Below are positions 1-12,900 of a stretch of 64,000 nucleotides of DNA, piece by piece. Each line of letters begins with the position of its first letter. Positions within the stretch are counted from its first letter, which is position 1. The DNA is taken from positions 31,238-95,237 of the forward strand of contig WTPW01000998.1 in assembly GCA_009809945.1 (NCBI GenBank), read 5' to 3'. The position numbers and the translations under genes were made by a program. The notes under the pieces are model-generated. The model was not told where the DNA came from. It saw only the letters and a program-made list of their open reading frames with translations, and made no database searches. The DNA comes from Gigaspora margarita. Its lineage: Eukaryota > Glomeromycota > Glomeromycetes > Diversisporales > Gigasporaceae.

Positions 1-347
1 TATCATATTATGATTGATGCATTTCTTTTGATGCTTTGATGAGGTTAGAGTTACCTTTTTTTGATATGATTTATTCCCACAGTAAATATATTACTCATTT
101 TTTTGGTACGTGGTTCAGATTCTATTTTGTTTAGTTAACTAAATTTGTTATAGGTAGATGACTATGGGAAATAAAAGTATGAGTATTGGTTTTATGAAAA
201 TAACTAAAGACAGAATCTTAAAACTGATTAGAGAGTAAAATTTTAAAGCTAATTAGATTATATATTGGTATACGGGATATGATACTTTCTTTATTTATCA
301 GTTTGATTTTGATAACAAAAACTGTATTATAAAAAAAATATATGATA

Positions 348-1132
348 CCGTATATTTCTGAAAATAAGCTACCTTTTTTTGCTAATTTTTAATACAAAAA
401 ATCTGGAGTAGCTTATTTTTGGGTTATTTACTATTTTAATTAATTTAATACATAACAAAGAGTAGCTTATTTTTGGATACAAAACTTTAAAAAGTAACAT
501 TAATAATAACAAATAAACAAATATGTTGTATTACCATATATTTCTGAAAATAAATTGCCGATTTTGAAAATAAATTGTTCGATTTTGAACACAAAAAATC
601 GGAGCAGCTTATTTTAGTCAATCAATTATAATCGCTACATAGTAAAGTTATAATTTTACTATGTAAATCGATTATGGTCGCTTAAGTAAACTTATTTTAA
701 AGGTCAAAACACGTATATCCTGAAATTTTCATATAAATCAGAGAACTTTTTATTATTTGACTTTTAATTTTTACGCTCAATAAATATGTTTTTTAAAAAA
801 AATTAAAATTTTTTGTTAAAGGTAAAAATTAAAAGTCAAATAATAAAAAGTTATCTGATTTATATAAAAATTTCAGGATATATGTATTGTGATATTGCAA
901 ATAAGTTTACTTAAGCGCTCATAATCGATTTACATAGTAAAATTATGACTTTACTATGTAACAAGTATAATCGATTGTAAGAGAAGCTATTTTCAGAACT
1001 AAAAATTTTGTTAATTATGTTTTGGTGTGACAAAGGGGTAGCTTATTTTCAGGTCAAAGGCGTTTTTACGTTTTTGGATCAAAACAGGGGGTAGCTTATT
1101 TTTGGATGTAGCTTATTTTCGGAAACATATGG
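348..1132. mobile_element. MITE with TA target duplication, fold-back core
   Basis: The ends are near-perfect inverted repeats: CCGTATATTTCTGAAAATAA at the left and the complement of CCATATGTTTCCGAAAATAA at the right, each flanked by TA. A second left-type end starts at about 533, so two insertions may be nested. The inside is a long palindrome (618-980). A second copy with the same ends lies at 50089-50611. TA duplications suggest the Tc1/mariner/pogo group. No coding capacity is seen. Confidence 0.75.
618..980. repeat. Fold-back repeat, copy 1
   Basis: Long palindrome of two ~170-bp arms. Each outer end carries its own small hairpin (ACATAGTAAA, short loop, TTTACTATGT), followed by a CGATTA...CTTAAGTAAAC segment. 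The same structure recurs at 4480-4812 and 50185-50532, and as a half copy at 50741-50928. Confidence 0.8.
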
Positions 1133-1200
1133 TATATTGGGCTGATATGTCATGATGATTAATTGGAAGATAGATTTTGAATACATGTGAATTGAAATAT

Positions 1201-1456
1201 GTACCATAGTGCACTGACCAAAGTACTCCCTTTTCAATACCCCCATTGCAAAATACCTAGTGCACAAGATCTCTATTAATCAAATATAGATTTTTAAAGT
1301 TTTTAGACTGCTTATTGTAAGTGTGAATATGTAAATACTAAAATTTTTTTCTTGCGGCACAGACCCACTGCCGCATAAAATACCCAGATCTTTTGTAAGC
1401 TTTTTGATGAGTAGATTGCATTAGACCTGGGTCTTTTGGTCAGTGCACTATGGTAT
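1201..1456. mobile_element. MITE, 22-bp terminal inverted repeats
   Basis: ACCATAGTGCACTGACCAAA stands at the left end and its complement at the right (1435-1456). No clear target duplication was found and there is no coding sequence. Related CCATAGTGCAAATAG motifs occur at 1992-2075. Confidence 0.7.
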
Positions 1457-1764
1457 TTATCAATTCATTTTATTATGAGAAAACTTAATGAATAGTTTTA
1501 GTGGAGAATAAATCGAAAGCAGAATCTTGAAGCTGATTGACAATGACTCAAAGCACGGTTTTTCCCATGATTTATTACTAGGAGTGCAGACATATTGTCA
1601 TAATTACAACCTATTTTAAAAACTGGGTTGGCAATTTTTTTATTAAGGTAATTAAGTTACAACCTTATTTTTACTCATTGCAGAGATTTTTTGTAAAATA
1701 TTATATTCCAAAAGTATTTTGAAGTGTATAAATAAGTTACCTGGGCATCTATCCACCTTCTTTA

Positions 1765-1925
1765 CATAATTACTGGGCTGGGTTGGGTTAGGTTGGGCTG
1801 GGTGGTTATTGTTTAAAGTGATCTGACCCGGCCCAAACCCGTAACTTTTTACCAGGCTGGGCATGGGCTCAGGTTTTAAAATTTCTTTGGGCTTGGGCTT
1901 AAATTTAAAAAAACTCTAGCCCAAC
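1765..1925. repeat. GC-rich GGGCTGGGTTGGG patch
   Basis: A locally G-rich tract made of GGGCTGGGTTGGGTTAGG-like units, followed by a GGCTTGGGC stretch and CCCAACCCGCC. It stands out against the AT-rich surroundings and could be the end of an element, but no partner end was found. Confidence 0.5.
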
Positions 1926-1929
1926 CCGC

Positions 1930-2725
1930 CTATTCCGAACTCTATTGTTAATCTACAAAAAAAGAGGAGTTTTTATTGACGCACATATATTACCATAGTG
2001 CAAATAGAAAGAGTTGATTAATAATCTAATATTACACAAAATCCATGGTGCAAATAACAAAAACCATGGTGTAAATAGCAATACAATATATTTAAATTTC
2101 TTTATATAAATTTAATATAGTAAAGTTATATAGTGCACAAATTTTTAAATTTGTTCATATAAATTATATGTACAATATGTACAAGATTCACATACTTTTG
2201 GGATCAGATTTTATACAATGATCAAGAGTGGCCAAAATTATAAAATTTTTATTATAAAATTTTGTATTACATAAAAATTAGCCAATTAAATTTTGTATAA
2301 TAAACATTTTTAAAAAATTTATATTAGTGGCCAAAATTTTAAAATATATCAAATATTTTAGCTAATAACTTAAGTTTGAGTAAACTAAAAAAAAATTGTT
2401 TCTGTAATAATATAATACAAAGCTTAAATAATTAATTTACAGAAATTGAAATAATAGATCTGTATTTGGTAACTGTGGCTCATATTGATTGGATAGAAAG
2501 AACCTGTAATCCTGGTTTCACCATCTTGAATAGGAGCTTCAACAAAATAGTGTATTAGTTAGAAAATTAGAAAAACAGAAACCCATTTGGGAAGTTCCAA
2601 ATAAGGAGGTAGAAAAAGATCTAACCTTATGGGTACTACCAAGAAGGTAGTGCCCAAATCCAAATGAACCTTATAAGGACAAAGAATATAATGTAGCGGT
2701 TTAAGGTATAACTTTGACTGCAAGT
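1930..2725. other. AT-rich spacer, no gene seen
   Basis: Short stop-rich frames only. CATGGTGCAAATA-like motifs recur at 1990-2080. Nothing else was recognised. Confidence 0.5.
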
Positions 2726-2733
2726 GTTAGTAT

Positions 2734-3031
2734 AGGACCCCGGACATATAGTACAGAGGTTATACATTACACAATTCAGCAAAAACCCCCGAAATTTGAG
2801 AAGCAAAAAAACAGTTTTTTGGCAATTATCTTGGCATCCAGTGGTCCAATTTGAATGAACTTTTTTTAAAATGAAGCTCTCAGTAAGGCGCATCTAACAA
2901 AAAAATGTTCATTCAATTCTGATTACTGGATCGGAAGTTATTTAAGTAAATAGATTTTGACATTTTCAGCAAATTAGGTCAAAATTGGCCAAAATCCAGT
3001 TATGACCTATATCAAAGATGTCCGGGGTCCT
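2734..3031. mobile_element. hAT-type MITE family, copy A (298 bp)
   Basis: The ends are AGGACCCCGGACAT and its complement. The element is flanked by an exact 8-bp duplication, GTTAGTAT (2726-2733 and 3032-3039), as expected for hAT transposition. It is non-coding. Copies B (3796-4093, opposite orientation) and C (40455-40754) share the body, including CAATTATCTTGGCATC. Confidence 0.88.
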
Positions 3032-3366
3032 GTTAGTATAATGCAAATGCAATAGTTATTGAAAATCCAGACAATAGTTATAGAATAGGAATATAACTGT
3101 AGATTGGTTAACTTTTTTGAAGGAGTAAAGTAGCTCTATAATGCGTAAAAAAATATTTGGAAAAAAACCATATTTGGATAATACTATTATTGAACATTGG
3201 TGGTGGTGGTAAGAATGCATTAATCAGAGAGTTTAAATAGACAAGTTCTATAGTCAGATTGCAGGTATAGCAGCTAGTATAGAACCTTTGAGCAGACTAC
3301 TTAAATTAGAAACTAAAAGTGTATATGTGACTAGATATACTCTTGTTAATATAATGAATACCATTA

Positions 3367-3517
3367 GGGGAGTGACAAAAATCAGATGATTTTTTAGGAA
3401 AGAGGGGGTAAAACAATGTTAAAATTATATATAGGAACCTGACCAAATCTATATTAAGGAGGGGGAAGAGGAGTAGGCCTCTAATAAAAAATAGCCAGAT
3501 GATTAATGACATGGCCC
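3367..3517. mobile_element. PIF/Harbinger-type MITE family, copy 1 (151 bp)
   Basis: The ends are GGGGAGTGACAAAAATCAGA and the complement of GGGCCATGTCATTAATCATC, flanked by TTA on both sides (3364-3366, 3518-3520). A 3-bp TWA duplication is typical of PIF/Harbinger (Tourist-like) elements. Sister copies are at 44126-44272 and 59353-59506. Confidence 0.85.
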
Positions 3518-3795
3518 TTAAACCTGAATAAATATGCCTGTTCTACAAGATGGTCTTTAAACTAAAAAAAAATTAATAACAAAAATATTTTTTGTTATAA
3601 TATTATTATCATTAGTTATAATAATTTTTTTTACATAGTTATTAGAGGTCACATGATATTGGTTCTAGGCTATATGCACCATATGATTTATCACAAATTT
3701 TTTAAAATTCATTTATATTAAGGTTAAGGTTTATGTTAAGTTAAACTCTAATAGCAAATTGCTTAAAGAAAACTTTTATTAATGTGCAGTAGATA

Positions 3796-4093
3796 AGGAC
3801 CCTGAACATCTTTCATATAGGTTATAACTGGATTTTGGCCAATTTTGATCTAAGTTGCTAAAAATATCAAAATCTATTTACTTTAATACCTTCTAATCCA
3901 GTAATCAGAATTGAATAACCTTTTTTTTGTTAGATGCGCCTCACTGAGAGCTTTATTTTAACAAAAAAGTGTATTCATTTTGGACCATTAGATGCCAAGA
4001 TAATTGCCCAAAACTGTTTTTTGCTTCTCAAATTTTAGATGTTTTTGCTAAAAAATTTCAAGTATGACCTCTATACTAGATGTTTGGGGTCAT
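3796..4093. mobile_element. hAT-type MITE family, copy B (298 bp)
   Basis: Same family and same length as 2734-3031 but inverted. The exact 8-bp duplication AGTAGATA lies at 3788-3795 and 4094-4101. The ends are AGGACCCTGAACATC and the complement of ATGACCCCAAACATC. Confidence 0.88.
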
Positions 4094-4348
4094 AGTAGAT
4101 AGTTTGTTATACAAATTTTTGAGTAAGTAAAATAAAAATAACTTGGGTCAATTATTAATTAATAAATTCTTATAATGCATATAGTAATTTAGATAAATAT
4201 TATTATAGTTTCAAGATTAAAATTATAGTTAATTGATAATCTGCCTGTCAACTAGAGAGTGATCATACTGTAATATGATGCAGATCACATATAAAACTTA
4301 CTATAGGCAAAATGTGGCATGTTCTATCTAAATATTTTTTCTTACTAA

Positions 4349-4952
4349 GGGAAGTGCAGTAAATCACATAATTTTTTAGGCAGGAGGGGGGTTCCCATTT
4401 ATCATGTCCTATATATATATATAGAGTAAAATAGCCAATAATATTGAAGTAATTATTATAATAAAAATTCGCAGAAAGTTGCTACATAGTAAAGTCTAAA
4501 TTTTACTATGTCAATCGATAATTATTGATTAAGTAAACTTGTTTGGAATATTAAAATACATATACTCTAAAATTTTTTTCAAAATTAAAGAAGTTTTTAT
4601 TATTTATCTTTTAATTTTTAAGTTCATCAAATGTATTTTTTTAAAAAATTTTAAAATTTTTATCGAACATAAAAATCAAAAAGTCAAATAATAAAAAGTT
4701 CTCCAATACTAGTAAAAATTTTAGAGTAAGTGTATTTTGACCTTCTGAACAAGTTTACTTAAGCAACTTTAATCGATTCACATAGTAAAATTTAACTTTA
4801 CTATGTAGTGACTGTTATTGTATGTGGGGTCAAAAATATTTTTGAATTTTTTTAATATTAAAAGACGAAATTTGATTGGTCAATAGTCTATCACAGGGGG
4901 GGAGGGAGTCAGACCTATGTAAACACTAATTACGTGATTTACTGCACTTCCT
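4349..4952. mobile_element. Harbinger-like non-autonomous element (604 bp)
   Basis: The ends are GGGAAGTGCAGTAAATCAC and the complement of AGGAAGTGCAGTAAATCAC, with TAA on both sides (4346-4348, 4953-4955). It contains the fold-back repeat at 4480-4812. It has a GCAGGAGGGGGG tract near the left end and GGGGGGGAGGGAG near the right. Confidence 0.78.
4480..4812. repeat. Fold-back repeat, copy 2
   Basis: Same hairpin-ended palindrome as 618-980 (GCTACATAGTAAAGT at the left, ACTTTACTATGTAG at the right), here inside a TAA-flanked element rather than a TA-flanked one. Confidence 0.8.
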
Positions 4953-5940
4953 TAAGTTAATGATACATGTTCACTAATTGAAAGTTGTAGAGCTCATTGA
5001 GATACATCTAACAGTAGTTAGATCATTCAAATCGGCCTAGTAGATGGTGAGATATCATCAAAAATGATTGGCTGACTATATAAATCTCTATATAAAAAAC
5101 ATTGTTTACATTAGAGATGTTCCTTATGCATTATGTATACTGCATTATGCAATACATAATGCTGCATAATGTAATGCAAGACTTGAAAATTTAAAAATGC
5201 ACATAGAGATTATTATATAATTTTGATTCAATTAATATTATGTAATTGCTTTTATTCTAACAATATTTTTGTAAATTAGAACTTATAAATTATATATATT
5301 TCTTTTCAATTTGCCACAATAGTTTTTAGCAAACAAATTTCTTGACCAAACTTCTATTACTATATATTGTAGTCTTCTGATTTTTCTATTTAATATTTAA
5401 TAGCTAATCTAATTTAATATATACTGTAAGTTACTATATTAGTAATACAACCAAATTTAACTAATTTGGAACTTTTAATAACTTGTTCTTGCTGATTTCA
5501 TAATTTGAAAGTGTGCTAATTATTATACACTATAGTACTATTATATGCATTAGTATTATCTTAATAAAAAACTAATAAAGTAATTATATTATATAAAGAT
5601 ACAGGATTGCATAATGCATCATACTGCATAATGTTGCATTATGCTGCATGCGCACATTACTAGTTAGATAGAGATTTTATATAGTTAGCCAATCATTTTT
5701 TGATGATATCTCGCCATCACTGGGCCGATTTAAATGATCTAATTACTGTTAGATGCATCTTGATAAGCTCTACAACTTTTAATTAGTGGACATGTATCAT
5801 TAACTTAGTAAAAAAAAATTTAGATGGAAGCATGCCATATTTCACCTATAGTAATTTTTATATATGATCTGCATTATGTTACACTATTATTACTCTCCAG
5901 TTAATAGGCGGATTATCAATTAATTAAAAGAGAGTTATGA

Positions 5941-6416
5941 TTTATCACTAGTGCAATGTATTGCTACCTCTGATCGACCAATCAGAATACAGGATCAGAT
6001 GTAATGTAAAATTAAAGCAAAACAGCATTTTTTTAAAAAAATTACTTCTAATTTAAAATTTTGACTATAAAACTACAATTTTTTCTTAATAAAAAAAATT
6101 TCTTGTAAAATTTTGGGTTAAAAGGTTGTCTAACCACTGTCCCTACCAAACCATAACCCTAAGGGTAGAGATATTTATCAGGTGATTTTTTAGAGGAGGC
6201 TGAAGAAAATCAGGTGCTATTAGAAATTTAAATTTTTATTGGTTAATATTTATTAGGTAGGGGGCATAAAGATCTTAAGAAGTAAAAATCACCTAATAAA
6301 TATCTCTACCCTAATCTTAACCTAGCTACTATTTGTTTTGTTTTAATTAACATAAAATCAAAACAAATAAAATAATTGGTTGATCAAAGATAGCAATATA
6401 TTGCACTAGTGATAAA
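5941..6416. mobile_element. MITE with ~40-bp inverted ends
   Basis: TTTATCACTAGTGCAATGTA at the left and its near complement at the right, continuing through TTGCTACCTCTGATCGACCA. No convincing target duplication. It is host to the nested element at 6163-6311. The GATCAGATGTAATGTAAAATT segment resembles the element at 21862-22220. Confidence 0.7.
6163..6311. mobile_element. PIF/Harbinger-type MITE (149 bp), nested
   Basis: The ends are GGGTAGAGATATTTATCAGG and the near complement, with TAA at 6160-6162 and 6312-6314. The AGGTGATTTTTTAG segment resembles the subterminal part of the 3367-3517 family. Confidence 0.85.
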
Positions 6417-9370
6417 AGATAATTGTTTAATAAAAAAATTTACTAATAAGATATATATAAATATGGGACATTAGGGAGAGCTTCCTTAACTCTTAACTCT
6501 GGTCACTTGTACCAACATACTCACAGAAATTCTGAAGTGAAGTTATAAGAAAAATAGTGAAAAAACCTAGAAAGACACAAAAAACAATAGGCAGCTATTA
6601 TTTAGAAATACAGTTAATTAAGTATCTACTAGTACCTTAGAGTTTATTACTCACCAAACAAGAAAAGGTGCTTGTCATTTAGAGGTAGAGGTAAAGTTTA
6701 TAGACTATCTGCCAACAAGTTCAAAGTTTATTACTCACCAAAAAGAAGAAGTACTAGGTAGCTCTTTGTTGGATTTGAACTATATAAGAAGACCTACTTT
6801 CTTTTGTACAAGTAGTAACTATCTGTGTTGTTGGTTTTTTTTTCTTAAAGAATTTCAAAAAGTTAGCTATTTGGTATATCCTCTCAAAAAGATCAACAGT
6901 GTTTACAGTAACCAAATTGGGAAGGCACCTACATATCAGATACAAATATTATAAGTGGTTTGGCAACAAATCATATGGAATGTCATACAAGGTTCTTAGA
7001 AGAAACCACTGGAAGAAGATTCTAGAATATTTATAATAAAAGTAGTCAGGTCTCTAGACTACTTATTTTGGTTTAACATTACTGGACCTTGGCCATTGTT
7101 GGTGAATAGACTCTATGATATTAACAATTTTTATTTATAAAGTCTGGGTGTACCTAATAGGTTCGCTCTAGCTAACACTTAGGCCACAGATAAAAATCTA
7201 CAGAACATAAAGACTGTAATACAGTCCAAGTTCATATTTTCATTTAGCTATAGATTATTTTTACTTTGTTGTTTTATATGTAATAATTAAAAGCTATATA
7301 ATGAATAAAGAGAAGGTTTCAGTTATAAAACTAAAAAAAATATAGATTATCAATAGAAAAGGGTCAAATTTTTTCTAAGTAAATTTTTTTTTAACTTTAA
7401 GTTAAAATACCTTAATTGCCAATTCAGATAAGATTGGCAATATTTCTATATTTAAAATTGGAACAAAACAAATATATAAACAAGGTAGTATGAAATCTGA
7501 ATCAGGCCTATATATATAAAATTTTTATATGATTTAAAGAATTTTAAAGACATTTTTAATCATATCTTCTTATCTGCAAGTTTGATTTTAATGAAATTTT
7601 GGTAGTAGATGCACAAGAACCTGTTCTACAACTTTACTTAGAGCCAAAAAATATTTACTTAGTATAAAAAAACTTTTCATAAGAGTTATCATCAGATTTA
7701 CTAATATATTGTTTATATATTTGTTTATCCCCAATTCCAAATATAGTAATAATATAGCTATAGTGCTGATCTTATCCAAAATGGTAATTAACAATTACTT
7801 AAAAATTTTTTTATTTTAATTTTATATAGTTATAGAATTAAAACAAAAAAAATTATTAATTTTAATTTGGTAGTTGTTAAAATATTATAATTTAAAATTT
7901 AAAAAAAGTTTATATTAAGCTATATTTACAACTATAATTGCAAAACTTATCATTTAATAATGAGTTTAGTATCTAGTTTTATTAGTAAAATTTTTAGTGA
8001 TTTTGGACAAAATTAATTCATTTCAGCTCATTAAAATCTGTATTTTACTAATTTATTTTTAATCTATTGAATAAGATACTTATAAATACTCTAAAGCAAA
8101 TTACTAGCTTAATTAGCTAATTTTTAAAAGGGTGCTATTATGTATCTCCCAGGAGATGTGTATCTCCCACAAATTATCTAATAATGAGTTAGAATTTAGT
8201 CAAATTTAGTGTAATGTAGCATGATCACAAAGATCAAAACAAACTTTATTTTTTCAAAAATTATTATTTTTCGAACATTTGTATAAGAAACTATGTTTTA
8301 TATCCTGACAAAAAATTTTTCTTTAGCAATTTTACTATTTATATTACTAATCCCTAACTCTAACACAAACTAACTCTACTTCAAACAAACTTAATGAATT
8401 TGGTTATGGGAGATATATATCCCAGAAAGATATATATCTTGCAAGAGATGCCTATAATTTTCTTTTTTAAAATTAGTTGTTTGATTTTATTAACAATTAT
8501 ATTAATCCTAAGCTATAAAATTATAAAAAATAACAAGATCAAAACCAAAATTCATGCTGTTCAATTATTTGATAAATCAAAATTAAATTAAAGTAAGGGT
8601 CTAACATTTATTAGATAATATTTTAGAAATGCAGAAGTTAGGCCAAATCTTACCTTTTAGTTAAATTTGATTGGTTAAAATATTATCTAGGAGTAGTAAG
8701 CCTCTATAGTAAATAGATATTAGGTAATAATATCAGCATTCTAATTCTTATAATAATTTTCTATTATTTTGCCAATTAAAAAATCTTATTAACTATAGAA
8801 AGAAGCACTTAACTTAATAAAGTTTTCATCTGAAAATAGTTCTCAAAGAGCTAAATTAGTAGGTCAAGACTTAAACTTTATATTTATATTTGTTATTTGA
8901 ATAATATTCATATTTGACAAATCTGACAAATAATCTAAATAAACAAATTTATTTGAATAATTATTATTCAACATGTAAAACTTCAGTTATTGGCTACAGA
9001 GTTTTGCAAATACTAAGCACAATGCCATTAAACATAGTGCCTAAGTAGCAAGCACTATATTTTAACAATGTACTTGCAGAACCTTAATTGACTATTCTAT
9101 ATATAGTAGTAGCTATATATTATTAGCTACAATATATTTAATTACTAAAAGTTATTCAAAAAAATGGTACTTTTTCGAATAATATTAATCATTTAATGAA
9201 TAATCAAATAGACATTTGCTTATTCAAATTATTTGAATATTATTCGAATAAGGAATCCATAAGCTAGTCTTGGCCCAATTTTTATTAATGAAAATAGTTT
9301 AACTAGATAAATGAGTTCATTATGCATACTAATACTGACCAATCCAATTGGTTAATATTAAATAACTCAC
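6417..9370. other. AT-rich, CpG-poor spacer with short inverted repeats
   Basis: No gene is supported. Visible structure: a direct repeat of GTTTATTACTCACCAAA (about 6647 and 6725); a possible element at about 8130-8450 with TATCTCCCA-type ends; an inverted TAGATAATATTTTA pair at about 8610-8690; and ATTTGAATA-rich inverted stretches at 8890-8970 and 9170-9260. Short frames here are stop-rich and match nothing I know. Confidence 0.45.
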
Positions 9371-9639
9371 AGCAACTGCATCTTTTCAATGCGACCCTTG
9401 TTATGTAGTTTATACTTGTTATAATCGATGATTATGTTGTAAATTTTAATTACATTTAATTATTAAAAAAAAAAAAAAAAAAACTATTCGATTTGTAATT
9501 TAACCCGACACTACATCCCGATACAAGGATAATTTAACCGTTTAGATCACACTAATTCAGGTTGTTTTCAAAAAATAAATAAATAAATCACTTATAAATC
9601 AACATAAACAACATGATAGTAGCTAATACGTACCTTTCA

Positions 9640-9985
9640 TAATTCTGACCAAGTTTATTATTATTCAACTAATCTAGAAAAGAAAAGCCAACATGATTTT
9701 TTGCAAAGTGCATCAGCTTATGCTTTTCGTTCTTCTGATCAAAGTTAGATCCAGAGAAGTCAACGTGATATTCTTGAAAAAGCATTAGCTAATGCTTTCA
9801 TCCTTCAAATCCAAGTTTATTTTTACAACTAAAATTCTATATCAAGTTGGTGTTCTGCAAGTGCACTGGCTGATGCTTCTCATCTTTCTGATCCAAGTTT
9901 ATTATCTCAACTTACTCCAAAGAAGTCAGCATGGTGTTCTTGCAAAGTACATCAGCTAATGCATTTTTTTCCTTCCCAACTATAA
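9640..9985. repeat. Degenerate tandem repeat, about four ~85-100-bp units
   Basis: Each unit contains variants of GTTCTTGCAAAGTGCATCAG, CTAATGCTTTTC and TCTGATCCAAGTTTATTATC. Units begin near 9690, 9765, 9850 and 9930. Frames carry stops, so coding is not supported. Confidence 0.65.
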
Positions 9986-12900
9986 CCTAAAAATAAACTT
10001 AATGTTTTATAAGCTTATATGGTTAAATAGTTTTAATTTCAGTGCAAAAGCTTACCGACAACTTCGTTTTTTCGTAGTAGAAATTTTAAATTAGTACTAT
10101 AGATTATGAAACAAAAGTGGCAAGATTCTTTTTGAGCTTAACTTTTTTGCTTTAAACATAAGAATAATAAAGTATTTACCTTGCCGAAAGTTTTTTTGAA
10201 AATTGGAAATTTCATATAAACCAATTTCATAAAATATTTGCGTGACATCTCGATCGAAAGGTAAGAAATTTAATCAAAATTTATATTCAAAATGAATCAA
10301 AGAAATTTAATTGAAATTATACAAGTTACGTGAACTTTCGTTATAATATAGTGAAGATAAATTCAAAACCAGTCTATATAAAAATCCTTTCGATATAGTG
10401 AATTTATGAATAACCTCTCGATATAATGAAAATTTTAAAAATTTTTACTAGAACGGATAACGAGAGTGACTTGTATTTTACAATAAATTTGAACTTTTCA
10501 TAGTATCATGTTATTATTCTATCGAAGAGACTTCTAAATATTCATGAAATTATTTTACAATCGCATTATACATTATACCTACATAAACCTATTACGTACC
10601 ACCTTCTAAAAATTGTAAAAAAAAGAAAAAAAAATATTATTAATAATTGCTATTCATATATTTCAACTTTTTTAAAAAAAAACTCTAGTAAGCATACAAA
10701 AAAGATCACTTAATATTACTTTTCTAAATCGTTATTTTAAGTTTTTTTTACCGTTTTTTTTTTATCACGTAGTGGTGAGCTTCCGAATGTAAAACAAATT
10801 AATTGTGTAACGATCGCTCGGGACGCGTATATATGATAAATTCTTTTTACGTGTATTTAATCAATAAAATATTAGAAAAATCTTGAAACAAAATCTATAG
10901 ACCATAGACCAATTGATGATAACAAAAAATTCAATCAGAAAAAAAACCTAATTTATAAAATAGAAGAGGTTAAAAAAGTTGCAAATAAGTATTTTGCTAA
11001 CCAATATAAAAAAAAAAGAACTAGCCAAAAAGAAAATTAAAGAACTCTAATTACAATTCATCGAAACTCATATTCATACCAGTGTAGTTTCAATCTTTGT
11101 GTGAAAAAAAATTATTAATTCGATAAATTAAACATACAAATTAATACTTCACATTCAACCTGCAGAATATATTAACGATATAAATCAGAAATACTATTAA
11201 ATATTGACTCTAAGATCATAAGAGATGGATTTGGAACCGATCTTATTTGTTCATATATTGACACTCATAGGGAGACATTCTTTAAAGTACTTTTTGGAAA
11301 CGTAACGTTTCACTAATAAAAAAAAACTGCAAAAGCCATTTTTCACTTCGAAAGAACGTTTATACTTTGCTGAAATATATTAAAATGTTGCTAAATCGTT
11401 GCTCAATCGCAAATAAATCAAAATCAAATTGTATATGAATCATAATTATTTAATTAAAATTAAAGCACAATTTAGTAAAATAGTTTTCACAATGCAGTTA
11501 CTGTACATTAAGACGATTGCAATTAACTTCGTAACTAAATAGTCTTGAAATTGTTATAATTAAATAATTATATTGAAACTAAATATTTTAAATATATTTA
11601 CAATTAGGAAAAAACATTATAACTACATATTTACAATATCTTTACTAAATATTCGCTATAAATTCCAATTTCATAACAATTTTATTATTATGTACTTACA
11701 ATTAAATAATAATTTAACAAAAATACCATAAATATATACATTTAAAAATCAATATTAATTTCTAAAAGTGCAATATCTGACCAAAAATAATTTACGAAGT
11801 TAAAATATTCCATCTAAGATATTTCTACTAACATTATATTTTAAATAAATATCTGTAAAAGCATAATAAATATTCATTAAAATAAAAATTTTACTTGACC
11901 TGATTTTTTAGCTAGCTATTAGTGTTGAATAATTATGTAAATAGTAAATTAACCCTATGTTCCAGTTACATTAACTTGGTATCGATAATTATCGAATGCT
12001 TATAACTTTAAACCCTTGTCCAAGATTTATATAACCAAATATCGTCTTTAATCGAGCATTCATTTTTAACCATAGATCCAACCCCTAGAGAGACCCAACA
12101 TTTGTCCGCACATGTGATAATCAATTGATTTCTTATTGTTCACTAAATTTATAACAAGCTTCAAGATTGTTATAAAAGAATTGCCACTATACGGTAAAAT
12201 TTCACAAGGAAAAATTTTTGTTAAAAATGTAAAAGTCAATTGTTATGTAATTTTTTAAGTTAGGATCAATTTAAAAAACAAACAAATTTTTTACATTATT
12301 CCTGATCAAGTTACATTATACTTATCATAATCGAATCATTGATCGATTATCACATGTGAGGATAAGTTCTCCTACATCTTTTGATGCTGTTCAACCTCAT
12401 CGGGGCATAATGATTCAAAACTTTCTGAAAGGTTAAGTATAGAAACCAACGCAAATGACCTATAAGATTCGTCCGCTCATATAAATGCCAGAAAATACTG
12501 AGAACCTAAAATCATTAAAGAAGCAGCATCAACAACTTTTAAGAGAAAGAGGAAAAGAAAATGGTACCACAAAAATGAATATCTATATTCCAAATAACCA
12601 AACGTGTTCCAGAAATCCATAGAGAAGTTCTTGTTGAATCGTCTCAAATTACTTTCATCAAAGTTCCAAATAACCTAGCGTGTTGTAAAAAAGTTCCCAG
12701 ATAAATTGTACTTCACTTGTAACACCTTATTCACTTGCAACATCTTATTCACTCATAATGCCTAATTCACTTGTAATATCTAGGGCTGCCTTGAAGTATA
12801 AAATTGAAACATATCCGTTGGACAATTACTTTGTGTGGATCTCATAATGTAGTCGGAATTCGTCTAAAAGCTTTTCAAAAGAAAAAAAAAAAGATACAAT

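Larger units (their letters stand above)
4226..5926. mobile_element. Long fold-back element, arms interrupted by a later insertion
   Basis: The left arm (4226-4348 plus 4953-5100) and right arm (about 5680-5926) are inverted copies. They share AATTGATAATCTGCC, GATGCAGATCA, GATACATGT and GATATCATCAAAAATGATTGG with their complements. The left arm is split by the 604-bp insertion at 4349-4952, so that insertion is younger. The centre (5113-5662) is rich in TGCATTATGC and may be a further nested element starting TAGAGATG. No coding sequence. Confidence 0.75.

Noticed and set aside
6740..6960. Second SINE (minus-strand GTTCAAATCC at about 6774)
   Set aside because: A B-box-like string is present but no A box at the right distance and no defined ends.
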